Shown: one piece after another, positions 17,116 through 25,613 of the stretch
Layout of the letters: each line of letters starts with the position of its first letter
How positions within the stretch are numbered: the stretch's first letter is position 1
NCBI RefSeq assembly: GCF_013204845.1
Contig: NZ_JABMKY010000002.1
Span: 124,001 to 188,000, forward strand
From: Paenibacillus qinlingensis
GTDB lineage: Bacteria; Bacillota; Bacilli; Paenibacillales; NBRC-103111
DNA: 64,000 bases
Reading direction: 5' to 3'
Notes under the pieces: generated by a model
Database searches by the model: none
Seen by the model: the letters and a program-made list of their open reading frames with translations, nothing else
Told to the model about the DNA's origin: nothing
Translations under genes and position numbers: made by a program

Positions 17116-17736
17116 TTAAGAAAGGACAGCTAATGCTTCCTTCCATTTACGACGCAACCGTGCCAGGACACTTTCTCGTTCCTCGAGTTGGTCCACAAGT
17201 TCCGATACTGCTCGCTGCACCTGTGGCGCAAAATTACTAAAATCACGATCTGGATTGAGCTCAGCTCCTTCACGGATAACTGCATCCGATAATCGGAGTG
17301 CAGGCGATGTCGGCACAATACGCATCCGTAGCCGAACTGCAACCCTCCTTAGTTGCTTGCCGCAACGACCACCACCATGGCCGCCGTAGGTAACAATCAT
17401 GACTGGCTTATCCCTCCACTCATGGTAAAGATGATCGATAGCGTTCTTAAGTGCTGCCGGATACCCCCAGTTAAACTGTGGTGTGACGAAAATCACGCCA
17501 TTCCCACTCTTGATCTTCTCGCTCCACGCCTGCGTATGCGGCTGGCTGTAGCCTTGCAATGCGGGAATTCCCGGTTCATCGTCCATCGGCAATTGCCATT
17601 TTGCAAGATCAATGATCTCATACTCGTAATTTGAATATGCTCGGCCGACAGACTCAACCCACGCCGTAATTTTCGGGCAATTTCTGCCTGCACGTACGCT
17701 CCCCATAACCAGGAGTACTGTCTTCTTCTGTTCCAT
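17116..17736 (-). CDS. NADPH-dependent FMN reductase family protein
   Basis: A 206-residue flavodoxin-fold oxidoreductase (FMN_red family: azoreductase, quinone or chromate reductase). The phosphate-binding loop GSVRAGRNCPKI is at residue 12 and the flavin-ring segment VTPQFNWGYPAALKNAIDHL at about 86. A basic C-terminal helix (LARLRRKWKEAL) is longer than usual. The start is ATG 17736 behind GAAGGTG; a GTG two codons upstream overlaps that site. The divergent MarR gene and a palindrome over its promoter suggest induction by a quinone, diazo or oxidant compound. Confidence 0.88.
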   Translation of the reverse strand: MEQKKTVLLVMGSVRAGRNCPKITAWVESVGRAYSNYEYEIIDLAKWQLPMDDEPGIPALQGYSQPHTQAWSEKIKSGNGVIFVTPQFNWGYPAALKNAIDHLYHEWRDKPVMIVTYGGHGGGRCGKQLRRVAVRLRMRIVPTSPALRLSDAVIREGAELNPDRDFSNFAPQVQRAVSELVDQLEERESVLARLRRKWKEALAVLS

Positions 17737-17826
17737 GCTCACACCTTCACTTCTTATATAGTTCTGAAGCTGACCAGCATACTCTTATTCAGTAACACCA
17801 GAGTCATCTTCTTTTCGTTATATTAG

Positions 17827-17869
17827 TACGTGATACAAACAATATAGTTTGTGCCACGTACAATGTCAA
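17827..17869 (-). promoter_or_regulatory. MarR-type operator over the flavin reductase promoter
   Basis: A 34-base near-perfect palindrome (17827-17860) has arms TACGTGATACAAAC and GTTTGTGCCACGTA around AATATA, with two mismatched positions per arm. On the minus strand it covers the 17-base spacer and -10 of TTGACA (17864-17869) / TATATT (17841-17846). The divergent MarR protein is the likely ligand-controlled repressor. Confidence 0.8.
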
Positions 17870-17944
17870 TGGCTTTTATGATAAAATAGAAATTGACTTA
17901 CAGTCTGTTTAGCGAATATCTGAGCTTATCTGGAGTGAATAAAA

Positions 17945-18388
17945 GTGAACGAAAAACCTTCTGATTTTCATGAAAACCTTTCTATTATGGATAGTTTGAT
18001 TCAATTATCCTTCCTTGTTCAAGGAGTCCTTACCCGAGTCGGAGCTGAATATGATGTTTCCATCATACAGATTCGATTGTTCGGCATTTTACGTGATCGT
18101 GAATTAAGTATGTTTCAACTTGCACAGTACCTCAGCCTCGACAAATCCAGCATTACCGGATTGATAACTCGCGCGGAGCGCCGAGGACTCGTTGAACGCA
18201 GTAATTCCCCCATCGATGGTCGTGTTATTCATGTAAAGGTGACCGCCGAAGGACAAGAAATGATTAAGGTCGTAAGTAGTAATATTGAGAGGCAAATAAA
18301 AGCAATAACGGCTAACCTTTCGGAAAAAGAGAGCTCACAATTTATTACTCTTGCTTCAAAAATGTTGCTTCCTTATAGCCAACAATAA
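17945..18388 (+). CDS. MarR-family transcriptional regulator
   Basis: A 147-residue winged-helix regulator. The recognition region (ELSMFQLAQYLSLDKSSITGLITRAE) runs from about 55 to 80 and is followed by the MarR wing RGLVERSNSPIDGRVI. GTG start with GGAG eight bases upstream. It is divergent from the flavin reductase gene with the 34-base palindrome between them, and a strong terminator follows at 18384. A TTGACT (17893-17898) may be its -35. Related family members sense quinones or oxidants through Cys, but no Cys is visible here, so a ligand-binding mode is more likely. Confidence 0.9.
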   Translation: MNEKPSDFHENLSIMDSLIQLSFLVQGVLTRVGAEYDVSIIQIRLFGILRDRELSMFQLAQYLSLDKSSITGLITRAERRGLVERSNSPIDGRVIHVKVTAEGQEMIKVVSSNIERQIKAITANLSEKESSQFITLASKMLLPYSQQ

Positions 18389-18434
18389 AGACAAACCGGC
18401 AGCCAATGAGAATGGCTGCCGGTTTGTCTTTATT
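18384..18434. terminator. Bidirectional terminator between the MarR and GNAT genes
   Basis: A perfect hairpin with arms AATAAAGACAAACCGGCAGCCA and its complement, loop ATGAGAA, is flanked by A- and T-rich ends and serves convergent genes. Confidence 0.9.
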
Positions 18435-18491
18435 ATTTTATTGGTATGGAAACGGTGGTATTGTTGGAATCACTGCCAATCTCAATGAAAA

Positions 18492-19340
18492 TCACAGTGT
18501 TTTCTGCACAAAATCCGTCACATACTTTTCTTTAAAGCCAAGAGTGTCATATAGACTTCTGGCATAATTTCCAGCAACACACCAAAGATCAACGTTATTA
18601 TGGCCGCGTTGATAAATTTCGTTACATAAAAAGATAACAAATTTTCTTCCAATCCCATGCCCTTGAAAGTCTGTTCGGACGGAAATACTACTGAGTACGT
18701 TACCAGAAAGATGGCTATAAGCGATGATCTCCCCATTAATTTCATAGACAAAACGGTCTCCCGCACTCTCTTTCCATGCTATACGTTCTTCTTCACTCGG
18801 CTGGGCAATTACAGAATCGGGAAAGCGCCCGACACGGACGCGCATTTCATGAAATGCCGTGGCATACAACGACTGACTACTCAGATAGTCTTCGTCAGAG
18901 TACTTTCTCACTGGTAGCATCTCCAGGGGAAAGGGATTTCCGGTTCGCTGCATAAAAGCCGATGAAAAGGTATTGTCATAACCAAGCTTACTCGCAAACG
19001 CAATAGATGATTGATGGCCAGCCTGATAGGAACTCCTTATTTTGTGGGTTCCGCCTTTCTGCAATCTCATTTCGGCAAATTTTACTGTTGCAGTACCAAT
19101 TCCTTGCCTACGAAACTGAGGATCAACAAACACAGTTATGTAAGACAGAGTTGAAGGCTCGTTCACTTGTGCGAGTGCAACAAGTTTCTCTTCAATAAAA
19201 ACGCTAATAAATAGTTCAGGATTTTTTGCAAGCAACCGATTTAGGTTTTCACCCGCGTCGACGTCATAGCTTAATATTTCGCTAGCGACAGTATAATCTT
19301 TTTCATTGAAGGGCTCATATCGGATATCTTTTATATTCAT
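18492..19340 (-). CDS. Two-domain GNAT N-acetyltransferase
   Basis: A 282-residue protein with two tandem GNAT folds. The first acetyl-CoA loop is FVDPQFRRQGIGTATVKF near residues 70-87 and the second VRTDFQGHGIGRKFVIF near 222-238, both with the Q-x-x-G-x-G pattern. The N-terminal copy has an intact motif but a short acceptor region, as often seen in mycothiol-synthase-like double GNATs. ATG 19340 lies 10 bases after GGAGGAG. The substrate is unknown. Confidence 0.85.
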   Translation of the reverse strand: MNIKDIRYEPFNEKDYTVASEILSYDVDAGENLNRLLAKNPELFISVFIEEKLVALAQVNEPSTLSYITVFVDPQFRRQGIGTATVKFAEMRLQKGGTHKIRSSYQAGHQSSIAFASKLGYDNTFSSAFMQRTGNPFPLEMLPVRKYSDEDYLSSQSLYATAFHEMRVRVGRFPDSVIAQPSEEERIAWKESAGDRFVYEINGEIIAYSHLSGNVLSSISVRTDFQGHGIGRKFVIFLCNEIYQRGHNNVDLWCVAGNYARSLYDTLGFKEKYVTDFVQKTL

Positions 19341-19517
19341 GAGTCTTTGACTCCTCCGTTTCTACACTTCTGACAAGAATATGATTATCTTGCTGTAACA
19401 TTTCACAATAACTTAATCTGTCTCCATATGATTCTTCTTCCTTTGCTATATACCAAATTTTACCCAATATTAACCTAAAATGATATATTGCAGGAGCAAC
19501 TATTCTCGTATAACAAA

Positions 19518-19555
19518 AAAACTCCCCCAATCGCATAAAGCGATAGAGAAGTTTT
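19518..19555 (-). terminator. Terminator after kbl
   Basis: On the minus strand AAAACTTCTCTATCGC-TTTA-GCGATTGGGGGAGTTTT forms an imperfect hairpin followed by further T residues. Confidence 0.75.
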
Positions 19556-19568
19556 CATACACCATCAG

Positions 19569-20744
19569 CTATGTCACAAGCCCTAGCTTCTTTCCAGCAA
19601 CATCCAACGCATTAATAGCAAAATCCAGATCTTCTAGCGTATGCTTTGCCGTCACAATGAACCGCACGCGGCCTTTATCCATCGCTACCGTTGGGAAGAC
19701 AATACCTTGGGCGAACACGCCTTGCTGCAGCAGTAAATCCGAGAATAACATCGCTTTGGCCGGATCGCCCACGATGACGGGTACGATTGGTGTTTCGCTG
19801 GCGCCGGTATCAAAACCAAGCGCCTGCACCTTCGTGCGGAAGTAGCTAGCGTTCGACCATAACCTGCCGATCAGTGATTCGCTTTGCTTGAGCACGCGAA
19901 TTGCTGCCAAGCAGGTTGCTGCTACCGAAGGCGGTGCTGAGGTGCTGAATAGGAAGGGGCGCGCTTTCTGAATTAGATAATTCTTCAGCACTTGGTCTCC
20001 GGCCACATAACCACCAACCGCACCAACCGCTTTCGACAACGTGCCTACCTGAATGTGAACGCGTCCGTTCAAGCCAAAGTGGTCCGTGGTCCCTTTGCCG
20101 TTACGTCCCAATACGCCGCTCGCATGTGCGTCGTCAACAAACACGATGGCGTCGTATTTCTCCGCCAACTCAACAATTGCCGGAAGCGGTGCGATATCAC
20201 CGTCCATGCTGAACACACCGTCGGTTACCACGACGCGTTTTGCAAATGACCCGCACTCGCGAAGCACCGCCTCGAGCTGGTTCATATCCTTATGCGCATA
20301 GATGCAGCGCTGCGCTTTTGTCAGCCGGATGCCATCGATGATGCTGGCATGATTCAACTCGTCGCTGATGACAACATCATCTCCACCCAGAATCGTCATC
20401 ACACCTTGATTCGTAGTGAAGCCTGATTGGAACACCAATGCGGCTTCCGTTCCTTTGAAAGCCGCCAACTCTTGCTCCAACTGGTCGTGAATGTCCAGCG
20501 TGCCGGTTATGGTTCGTACGGAACCGCTCCCAACACCGTATTGTTCAATCGCTTGGATAGCTGCCTTTTTCAAATCCGGATGATTCGTCAACCCCAAGTA
20601 ATTATTTGAAGACATCTGCAGTACGCGACGACCACCGATGTTCATCCAAGTGTCAGAACCGGACTCCCATACAGAAATTGGACGATAGCGCCCCTCCTTC
20701 TTCAATTGTTCCAGTTCATGCTCAAGTGAGCTCCAATTGGCCAT
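19569..20744 (-). CDS. kbl: Glycine C-acetyltransferase (2-amino-3-ketobutyrate CoA ligase)
   Basis: A 391-residue PLP enzyme of the alpha-oxoamine synthase family that cleaves 2-amino-3-oxobutyrate with CoA to glycine and acetyl-CoA. The PLP lysine lies in VGTLSKAVGAVGGY near 242; SNNYLGLTNHP near 47 and DDAHASGVLG near 205 are family landmarks. The start is ATG 20744, nine bases after AAGGAGG; the 13 extra upstream codons lie inside tdh. It overlaps the end of tdh by 23 bases, and the pair forms the threonine-to-glycine pathway. Confidence 0.93.
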   Translation of the reverse strand: MANWSSLEHELEQLKKEGRYRPISVWESGSDTWMNIGGRRVLQMSSNNYLGLTNHPDLKKAAIQAIEQYGVGSGSVRTITGTLDIHDQLEQELAAFKGTEAALVFQSGFTTNQGVMTILGGDDVVISDELNHASIIDGIRLTKAQRCIYAHKDMNQLEAVLRECGSFAKRVVVTDGVFSMDGDIAPLPAIVELAEKYDAIVFVDDAHASGVLGRNGKGTTDHFGLNGRVHIQVGTLSKAVGAVGGYVAGDQVLKNYLIQKARPFLFSTSAPPSVAATCLAAIRVLKQSESLIGRLWSNASYFRTKVQALGFDTGASETPIVPVIVGDPAKAMLFSDLLLQQGVFAQGIVFPTVAMDKGRVRFIVTAKHTLEDLDFAINALDVAGKKLGLVT

Positions 20745-21816
20745 GTGCGATTTCCTCCTTCTGCCGCAGCGGCATACTGTCATGTGTGAATATCACTTTG
20801 CCACATAGCCCGGATGCCATTAGCTCAAACGCCTCTTCATAACGGTCCAGTGTAAATGTATGTGTAATAAGGGGGCGCAAGTTAATGCGTTTCTGTTCAA
20901 TTAGACCCTTTAACTGATACCAGGTTTGATACATGCGTCGGCCAGTTATCCCTTCTATTCGAAGACCTTTGAAGATAATATGTTTGGATAAGTCCAGTGA
21001 AATCTCTTTGGTCGGAATACCTAGTAAGGATAATCGAGCAGCCGGAGCAGCCGCTTCGAATCCTGCGCGAATGGCATCTGCATGGCCGGACATTTCCAGC
21101 ACGACCTCAGCTCCTTCGCCACCGGTAGCAGCCATAATCGCGTCTGCAAGTGAAGTTTTGGTGCTGTTGATCAGGGTGTCTGCTCCCATCTGCCTTGCTA
21201 ACTCCAATCGGTATGGATTCACGTCGGCTGCGATGACCAAACCAGCACCGCTAGCCTTCGCAACGGCTACAGCCATCAACCCGATCGTCCCAACGCCGAT
21301 GATGGCAACCGACTTGCCAACGATATCCCCGGAAAGCACTGTTTGTACTGCATTGCCTAACGGATCTTGCAAACAGCCGATCTCATAAGGCATGTCCGCG
21401 TGGTTATGAATCACATTAGTCGCTTTCACGACCGCATACTCCGCAAAACAGCCAGGCGTTGTAATCCCGAAACTGCGCGTGTTCGGACAGACGTGTGCGT
21501 TGCCTGTACGGCAAGTTTTGCATACACCGCAAACCATGTGCCCTTCAGCCGAAATATGATCCCCGGGCTTTACATGCTTCACATCGTTGCCCACTTCCAC
21601 GACGATACCCGCAAATTCATGACCAAATACATTCGGCGTAACGACTGCGCTTTCGGCCCAAGAATCCCATTTGTAAATGTGTACATCTGTACCGCAGATC
21701 GAAGTCGCCTTCACTCGGACCAACACTTCATCTGGCCCATAGCTTGGAATCGGCAGCTCCTTCAAAACGGCTCCCGGTGCTCGATGCGTTTTGACCAACC
21801 CCATCATCGTTCCCAT
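20722..21816 (-). CDS. tdh: L-threonine 3-dehydrogenase
   Basis: A 364-residue zinc-dependent medium-chain dehydrogenase oxidising L-threonine to 2-amino-3-oxobutyrate. The catalytic zinc region has SICGTDVHIY and GHEFAG, the structural zinc lobe carries C-x2-C-x2-C-x7-C (CGVCKTC, HVC), and the NAD fold shows GVGTIGLM near 174. The C-terminus is longer than in many relatives and carries the ribosome site of kbl. ATG 21816 follows AAGGAGG. The divergent XRE-cupin gene and repeated CGTTATA words in between suggest local control. Confidence 0.93.
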   Translation of the reverse strand: MGTMMGLVKTHRAPGAVLKELPIPSYGPDEVLVRVKATSICGTDVHIYKWDSWAESAVVTPNVFGHEFAGIVVEVGNDVKHVKPGDHISAEGHMVCGVCKTCRTGNAHVCPNTRSFGITTPGCFAEYAVVKATNVIHNHADMPYEIGCLQDPLGNAVQTVLSGDIVGKSVAIIGVGTIGLMAVAVAKASGAGLVIAADVNPYRLELARQMGADTLINSTKTSLADAIMAATGGEGAEVVLEMSGHADAIRAGFEAAAPAARLSLLGIPTKEISLDLSKHIIFKGLRIEGITGRRMYQTWYQLKGLIEQKRINLRPLITHTFTLDRYEEAFELMASGLCGKVIFTHDSMPLRQKEEIAHGQLELT

Positions 21817-21843
21817 CGTATAGTCCTCCTTACTACAATAATA

Positions 21844-21908
21844 CGTTATAGTATATTTTTGTGCGTTATATAACTCTCATACATCATATTATACACATGT
21901 GCGTTATA
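21844..21908. promoter_or_regulatory. Three CGTTATA direct repeats in the tdh / XRE-cupin intergenic region
   Basis: CGTTATA occurs at 21844-21850, 21864-21870 and 21902-21908; the last two extend to TGTGCGTTATAT. Spacings are 20 and 38 bases, about two and four helical turns. TATAAT-like boxes for tdh on the minus strand lie between the copies, so a bound regulator would block them. Confidence 0.6.
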
Positions 21909-21956
21909 TTGTATATAGGATATTTGCCTATGAATTAAAAATTTTCTATGAGTCGT

Positions 21957-21984
21957 TTGCCAATCGGTAGGGTTGGTTTATAAT
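21957..21984 (+). promoter_or_regulatory. Promoter of the XRE-cupin regulator
   Basis: TTGCCA (21957-21962) and TATAAT (21979-21984) with a 16-base spacer lie 50 bases before the GTG start. Confidence 0.7.
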
Positions 21985-22034
21985 GAGGAATAGTAAATCG
22001 ACCGTTTTCGTTAGGTAGGCAGGAGGAACCATTA

Positions 22035-22601
22035 GTGGAACAAGAGCAAGAACAGATTCATAAGAAAATCGGAAAAAGCCTGCAAGCGATTCGTAAAGCG
22101 AGGTCGCTCAGCTTAGATCAGGTGGCAGAGCTAACCGGTGTGAGTAAAGCCATGTTGGGACAAATCGAACGCGGAGATTCGAATCCGACCATCTCGATCC
22201 TTTGGAAGATCGTGAATGGCCTTCATATTTCTTTTACATCGTTGATTGAAGATGAAGAGCCGAAGGTAACGCATTTTCGCTTCTCGGACACAGAGCCCTT
22301 AATGGAAGAAGACGGCCATTATCGAGCGTTTCCACTCATTCCTTTTGACCAGAAGAAGCAATTCGAAATATATACGGTCGAGATGGATCTCGACTGCAGC
22401 CATGCATCGGAACCTCACAATGAAGGCGTTGAAGAATACATCCTGATGATGCAGGGTAGTCTTGAAGTGACGTTTCATCAAGAAACTTTTCAGTTGACGG
22501 TGGGAGATGCTATTCATTTCTCAGCCGATCAAGCGCATACGTACCGAAATACTGCAAATGGTAAAACCATGTACCATACGATCATTGTGTATCCTTCGTA
22601 A
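22035..22601 (+). CDS. XRE-family regulator with C-terminal cupin domain
   Basis: A 188-residue protein. The HTH_3 domain covers residues 8-65 (RSLSLDQVAELTGVSKAMLGQIERG), and a cupin barrel follows (about 110-185) with the conserved H-x-G-x-E-E-Y pattern (HNEGVEEYILM) and HFSADQAHTY. GTG start behind AGGAGG. The cupin presumably senses a small metabolite. Being divergent from tdh-kbl, it is the likely regulator of threonine breakdown. A strong terminator follows. Confidence 0.9.
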   Translation: MEQEQEQIHKKIGKSLQAIRKARSLSLDQVAELTGVSKAMLGQIERGDSNPTISILWKIVNGLHISFTSLIEDEEPKVTHFRFSDTEPLMEEDGHYRAFPLIPFDQKKQFEIYTVEMDLDCSHASEPHNEGVEEYILMMQGSLEVTFHQETFQLTVGDAIHFSADQAHTYRNTANGKTMYHTIIVYPS

Positions 22602-22641
22602 GGTACCGCTTTGCAGCAGTAATCCTTCGTCTCTAGCAATC

Positions 22642-22677
22642 AAAAACCCACCGCAGATTCAAATACGGTGGGTTTTT
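22642..22677. terminator. Terminator between the XRE-cupin and M14 genes
   Basis: AAAAACCCACCG and CGGTGGGTTTTT form a 12-base perfect stem with A- and T-runs on each side, fit for both directions. Confidence 0.9.
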
Positions 22678-22697
22678 CGTCATACCGGGTACAACTA

Positions 22698-23711
22698 CTA
22701 GACGTTTTGTTGAGACCTAAGCATTTCCTCAAACAAGACGAAGTGACTGTCTAGAATCTCATCTGGTGTTAGTTTCACGCCTGGAGCCGCAAGCCCCATG
22801 TTTGATTCAAAGGTCATGCTCATACCTCCGCAGACATGATGGATGGCAGATGTCAGATTGAACGAAGGATGAGCGATCCCCTTGTCGACCACTAATTGAT
22901 TTCGTTCAACAAAAGGTAACCCCTGTTTGGCAAAAGCAGCACCAAGCTGCTGATTAAACGCTTGTTGCCTCTGCATGACTACATAGGGCAAATAATGAAT
23001 CTCCACAAAGTGATTGGCGTTATTCGCGCCCCCATGCAGCTGCACGGTCAGATCCGGCACTTCCCCATCCGCGAGCTCTAGCAGCGCACGGGTTTCCTGC
23101 GCCATCGGGGCAAAGAAATTGTCATGCATCAAATTCACACCATCATCGTTAAAATAAGAACCGAGAACATCCGATGCCTCTTTAATCGGATGCACAGCCT
23201 TGCAGTCCGGCCACCCACAGAGCGAACCGTCTTTCCACGTTCCTTGCATGTAATACACAGACTGCTCAAATGGCACTTCGATGAGTGAATCGATCGGCAA
23301 GCGGTCTCGTCCATCTGGATTCATACACGGAATAAGAAGCAACCGGAATTTAGGTGCATTTTCTAAAATGTAATCATGTCGTTTGCCTCTGAAATCGGTT
23401 CCAGTTTCAAGGAGTTGAATGAGGTTCATGACAGCTACTATCCCTTCTAGCTCTCCTCCGTGAACGCCTCCGATCAGCAATAACACAGGCTTGTTCCCCT
23501 TGGTTTTATCCGCGTAATGCCTAGGATTTCCTGCTCCGCAGGCTGAATTGTAATTCGCTTTGCGGTTAAAACTCTCCTTCTCACCGTATGCGACGGCATA
23601 AATGCTTCTTCCTCCTGCTGATTCCGTAAGCACGCTCGTAGTTCCCTTCTTCACACTGTGTACAATAGCTTCAATCTCCGATAATTGACTCTTCCAGAAC
23701 GGGATTTGCAT
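22698..23711 (-). CDS. M14-family zinc carboxypeptidase (cytoplasmic)
   Basis: A 337-residue metallopeptidase or deacylase. Zinc ligands appear in HGGE (GGVHGGELEG near 80) and a later His (LHGGANNANHF near 225); PCMNPDGRDR is the substrate carboxylate region and TFESN near 303 supplies the general-base Glu. No signal peptide is present. It is the last gene of the sugar ABC operon, 17 bases after the permease. M14 enzymes in such a place may cleave amino-acid or acyl groups from an imported glycoconjugate; this is inference. Confidence 0.87.
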   Translation of the reverse strand: MQIPFWKSQLSEIEAIVHSVKKGTTSVLTESAGGRSIYAVAYGEKESFNRKANYNSACGAGNPRHYADKTKGNKPVLLLIGGVHGGELEGIVAVMNLIQLLETGTDFRGKRHDYILENAPKFRLLLIPCMNPDGRDRLPIDSLIEVPFEQSVYYMQGTWKDGSLCGWPDCKAVHPIKEASDVLGSYFNDDGVNLMHDNFFAPMAQETRALLELADGEVPDLTVQLHGGANNANHFVEIHYLPYVVMQRQQAFNQQLGAAFAKQGLPFVERNQLVVDKGIAHPSFNLTSAIHHVCGGMSMTFESNMGLAAPGVKLTPDEILDSHFVLFEEMLRSQQNV

Positions 23712-23727
23712 CCTCTTTCCTTCCCCC

Positions 23728-24594
23728 TCACCCTTTGACTGACCCCATCATGGCGCCTTTGACAAAATGCTTTTGAATAAACGGATAGACGAGCAGAATG
23801 GGCAATGTACCCACCAAAATAACGGCATACTTGAGTGACTCCAGCACGACTTGCTTATTGCCGATCGCCGAACTTACGGTCGTATCCGTCATTTGACCGA
23901 CGAGTACAATATTTCGAATGGTCACTTGCAGTGGAAACAGATCAGCATTCCTAATAAAGATTAGAGCATAGAAGAAATTCCCCCAAATTTGTACGGCATA
24001 GAATAACGAGATTGTCATGATAACTGGTTTAGAAAGCGGCAAAACGACATGGATTAAGATGCCAAGATCGGATAGTCCATCTATTTTTCCAGACTCCTCC
24101 AGTTCCTTTGGAATGCCTTGAAAGAATGTTCGCATAATAATCAAATACCAGGAAGACACCAAACCGGGAAGCACCATAGCCCAGATGGTATCCAGTAACC
24201 CGTAATTGCGGACAACAAGATACGTGGGAATTAAGCCACCGGAAAACAACATGGTAAAAACAATCATTAGCATGAATGCTTTGCCAAAAACAAGATTCCT
24301 TCTTGATAAAGAATATGCTCCCATCGTCGTGAAGATCAGCGAAAGTGTGGTTCCCAGCACGACATAAATGAGTGTATTTTTGTAGCCGATAAGGATGCGC
24401 TCGTCACGTAGAACGGCGGTGTAGGCGTCAAAGTTGATGCCTTTTGGCCATAGGCTAATTTGATTCGTAGTCACGCTTTCAGCGGAGCTTATAGAAACTG
24501 CTGCCATGTGGACGAAGGGAAACAGCATGGTACAAGCAAAGATTCCCAGCAGCAGAATGTTGGCCATATCAAAAAGACTTTTACGCTTGAGCAT
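23728..24594 (-). CDS. Sugar ABC transporter permease, LplC type
   Basis: A 288-residue CUT1 permease with about six membrane helices. The EAA loop is EESGKIDGLSDLGILIHVVLP, slightly divergent from the usual EAA-x3-G; the C-terminus FVKGAMMGSVKG is standard. It starts 14 bases after the partner permease with AAGGGAG upstream. It belongs to the transporter downstream of the giant heparinase-like genes. Confidence 0.92.
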   Translation of the reverse strand: MLKRKSLFDMANILLLGIFACTMLFPFVHMAAVSISSAESVTTNQISLWPKGINFDAYTAVLRDERILIGYKNTLIYVVLGTTLSLIFTTMGAYSLSRRNLVFGKAFMLMIVFTMLFSGGLIPTYLVVRNYGLLDTIWAMVLPGLVSSWYLIIMRTFFQGIPKELEESGKIDGLSDLGILIHVVLPLSKPVIMTISLFYAVQIWGNFFYALIFIRNADLFPLQVTIRNIVLVGQMTDTTVSSAIGNKQVVLESLKYAVILVGTLPILLVYPFIQKHFVKGAMMGSVKG

Positions 24595-24608
24595 ACTGTG
24601 TCACTCCC

Positions 24609-25517
24609 TTACCATAGGCTAGTTTCTCCGAATCTGCGGCTGAGTTTATTGCTTGCGTAGACAAGTATGAATCCAATGATACCCATAAATAAATCAATAG
24701 CCGTCCCATAGCTGAAGCCTCCCTGCAAAATACCAATCCGATAGACGTATGTGGAGATAATGTCTGATGTATCATACGTAGCTGCGTTGGATAACAGAAA
24801 CACCTTCTCAAAGCCGATTTCGAGCACTTGCCCGATTTGTAAAATAAACATAATGACGATCGTTGTCGACATCCCAGGCAGCGTCACATGCCATATCTGC
24901 TTGAACCTTCCCGCCCCATCCATTCTCGCCGCTTCATACTGCTGAGGATCAATGGTCGTGATAGCTGCCAGGAAAATAATAGAACCCCAACCCACCTGCT
25001 GCCATATTTCCGAGGTCACATAGATGGTACGAAACCATTCGGATTCCTGCAAAAAACTGATCGGTGGGATGCCGAATCCTTGCAGCATGTGGCTGACCCA
25101 ACCAGAACTTGGTGACAACAACATGACGATAATACTAGATACAACAACTGTAGATAAAAAATAAGGCAAATAACTCACCGATTGAACGAATCGCTTATAA
25201 TGCTTCCCACGCAGTTCATTTAGCATGAGGGCGAGAATAATAGGTGCGGGAAATCCGAATAAAAGCTTATAGCCCCCTAAGAGAACGGTGTTCTTAATGA
25301 TGATCAAAGCATCCCGATTCTCAAGAAACAGCTTGTAATACTTAAGTCCAACCCACTCGCTTCCAGCGATTCCCTTAAACAAATTGTAGTCCATGAAGGA
25401 TATGACAATACCGAACATAGGGACATATTTAAACAAGATATAATACACCAGTACGGGGGCCAACAATAGTAAAAAAGTCCGGTCTCGACTCATATGCCTG
25501 AAGATGGATGGTTTCAA
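24609..25517 (-). CDS. Sugar ABC transporter permease, LplB type
   Basis: A 302-residue CUT1 permease (APVLVYYILFKYVPMFG start; EAA loop YEAARMDGAGRFKQIW). The start is taken as TTG 25517, seven bases after AAGGAGA; a Met 17 codons upstream has no ribosome site and would add an atypical polar extension. It pairs with the gene at 23728-24594. Confidence 0.9.
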   Translation of the reverse strand: MKPSIFRHMSRDRTFLLLLAPVLVYYILFKYVPMFGIVISFMDYNLFKGIAGSEWVGLKYYKLFLENRDALIIIKNTVLLGGYKLLFGFPAPIILALMLNELRGKHYKRFVQSVSYLPYFLSTVVVSSIIVMLLSPSSGWVSHMLQGFGIPPISFLQESEWFRTIYVTSEIWQQVGWGSIIFLAAITTIDPQQYEAARMDGAGRFKQIWHVTLPGMSTTIVIMFILQIGQVLEIGFEKVFLLSNAATYDTSDIISTYVYRIGILQGGFSYGTAIDLFMGIIGFILVYASNKLSRRFGETSLW

Positions 25518-25613
25518 CGACAAGTCTCCTTCCTGAAGCGCGAAGGCCGAAGTCAGGCTAGCTGACATTCAGCCTTAGCATTATTGCAGCAATAGATATT
25601 AAACACCTCAACG

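Noticed and set aside
19315..19536. 73-codon minus frame upstream of the GNAT gene
   Set aside because: No ribosome site, overlaps the GNAT start and the kbl terminator region, and has no recognisable family.
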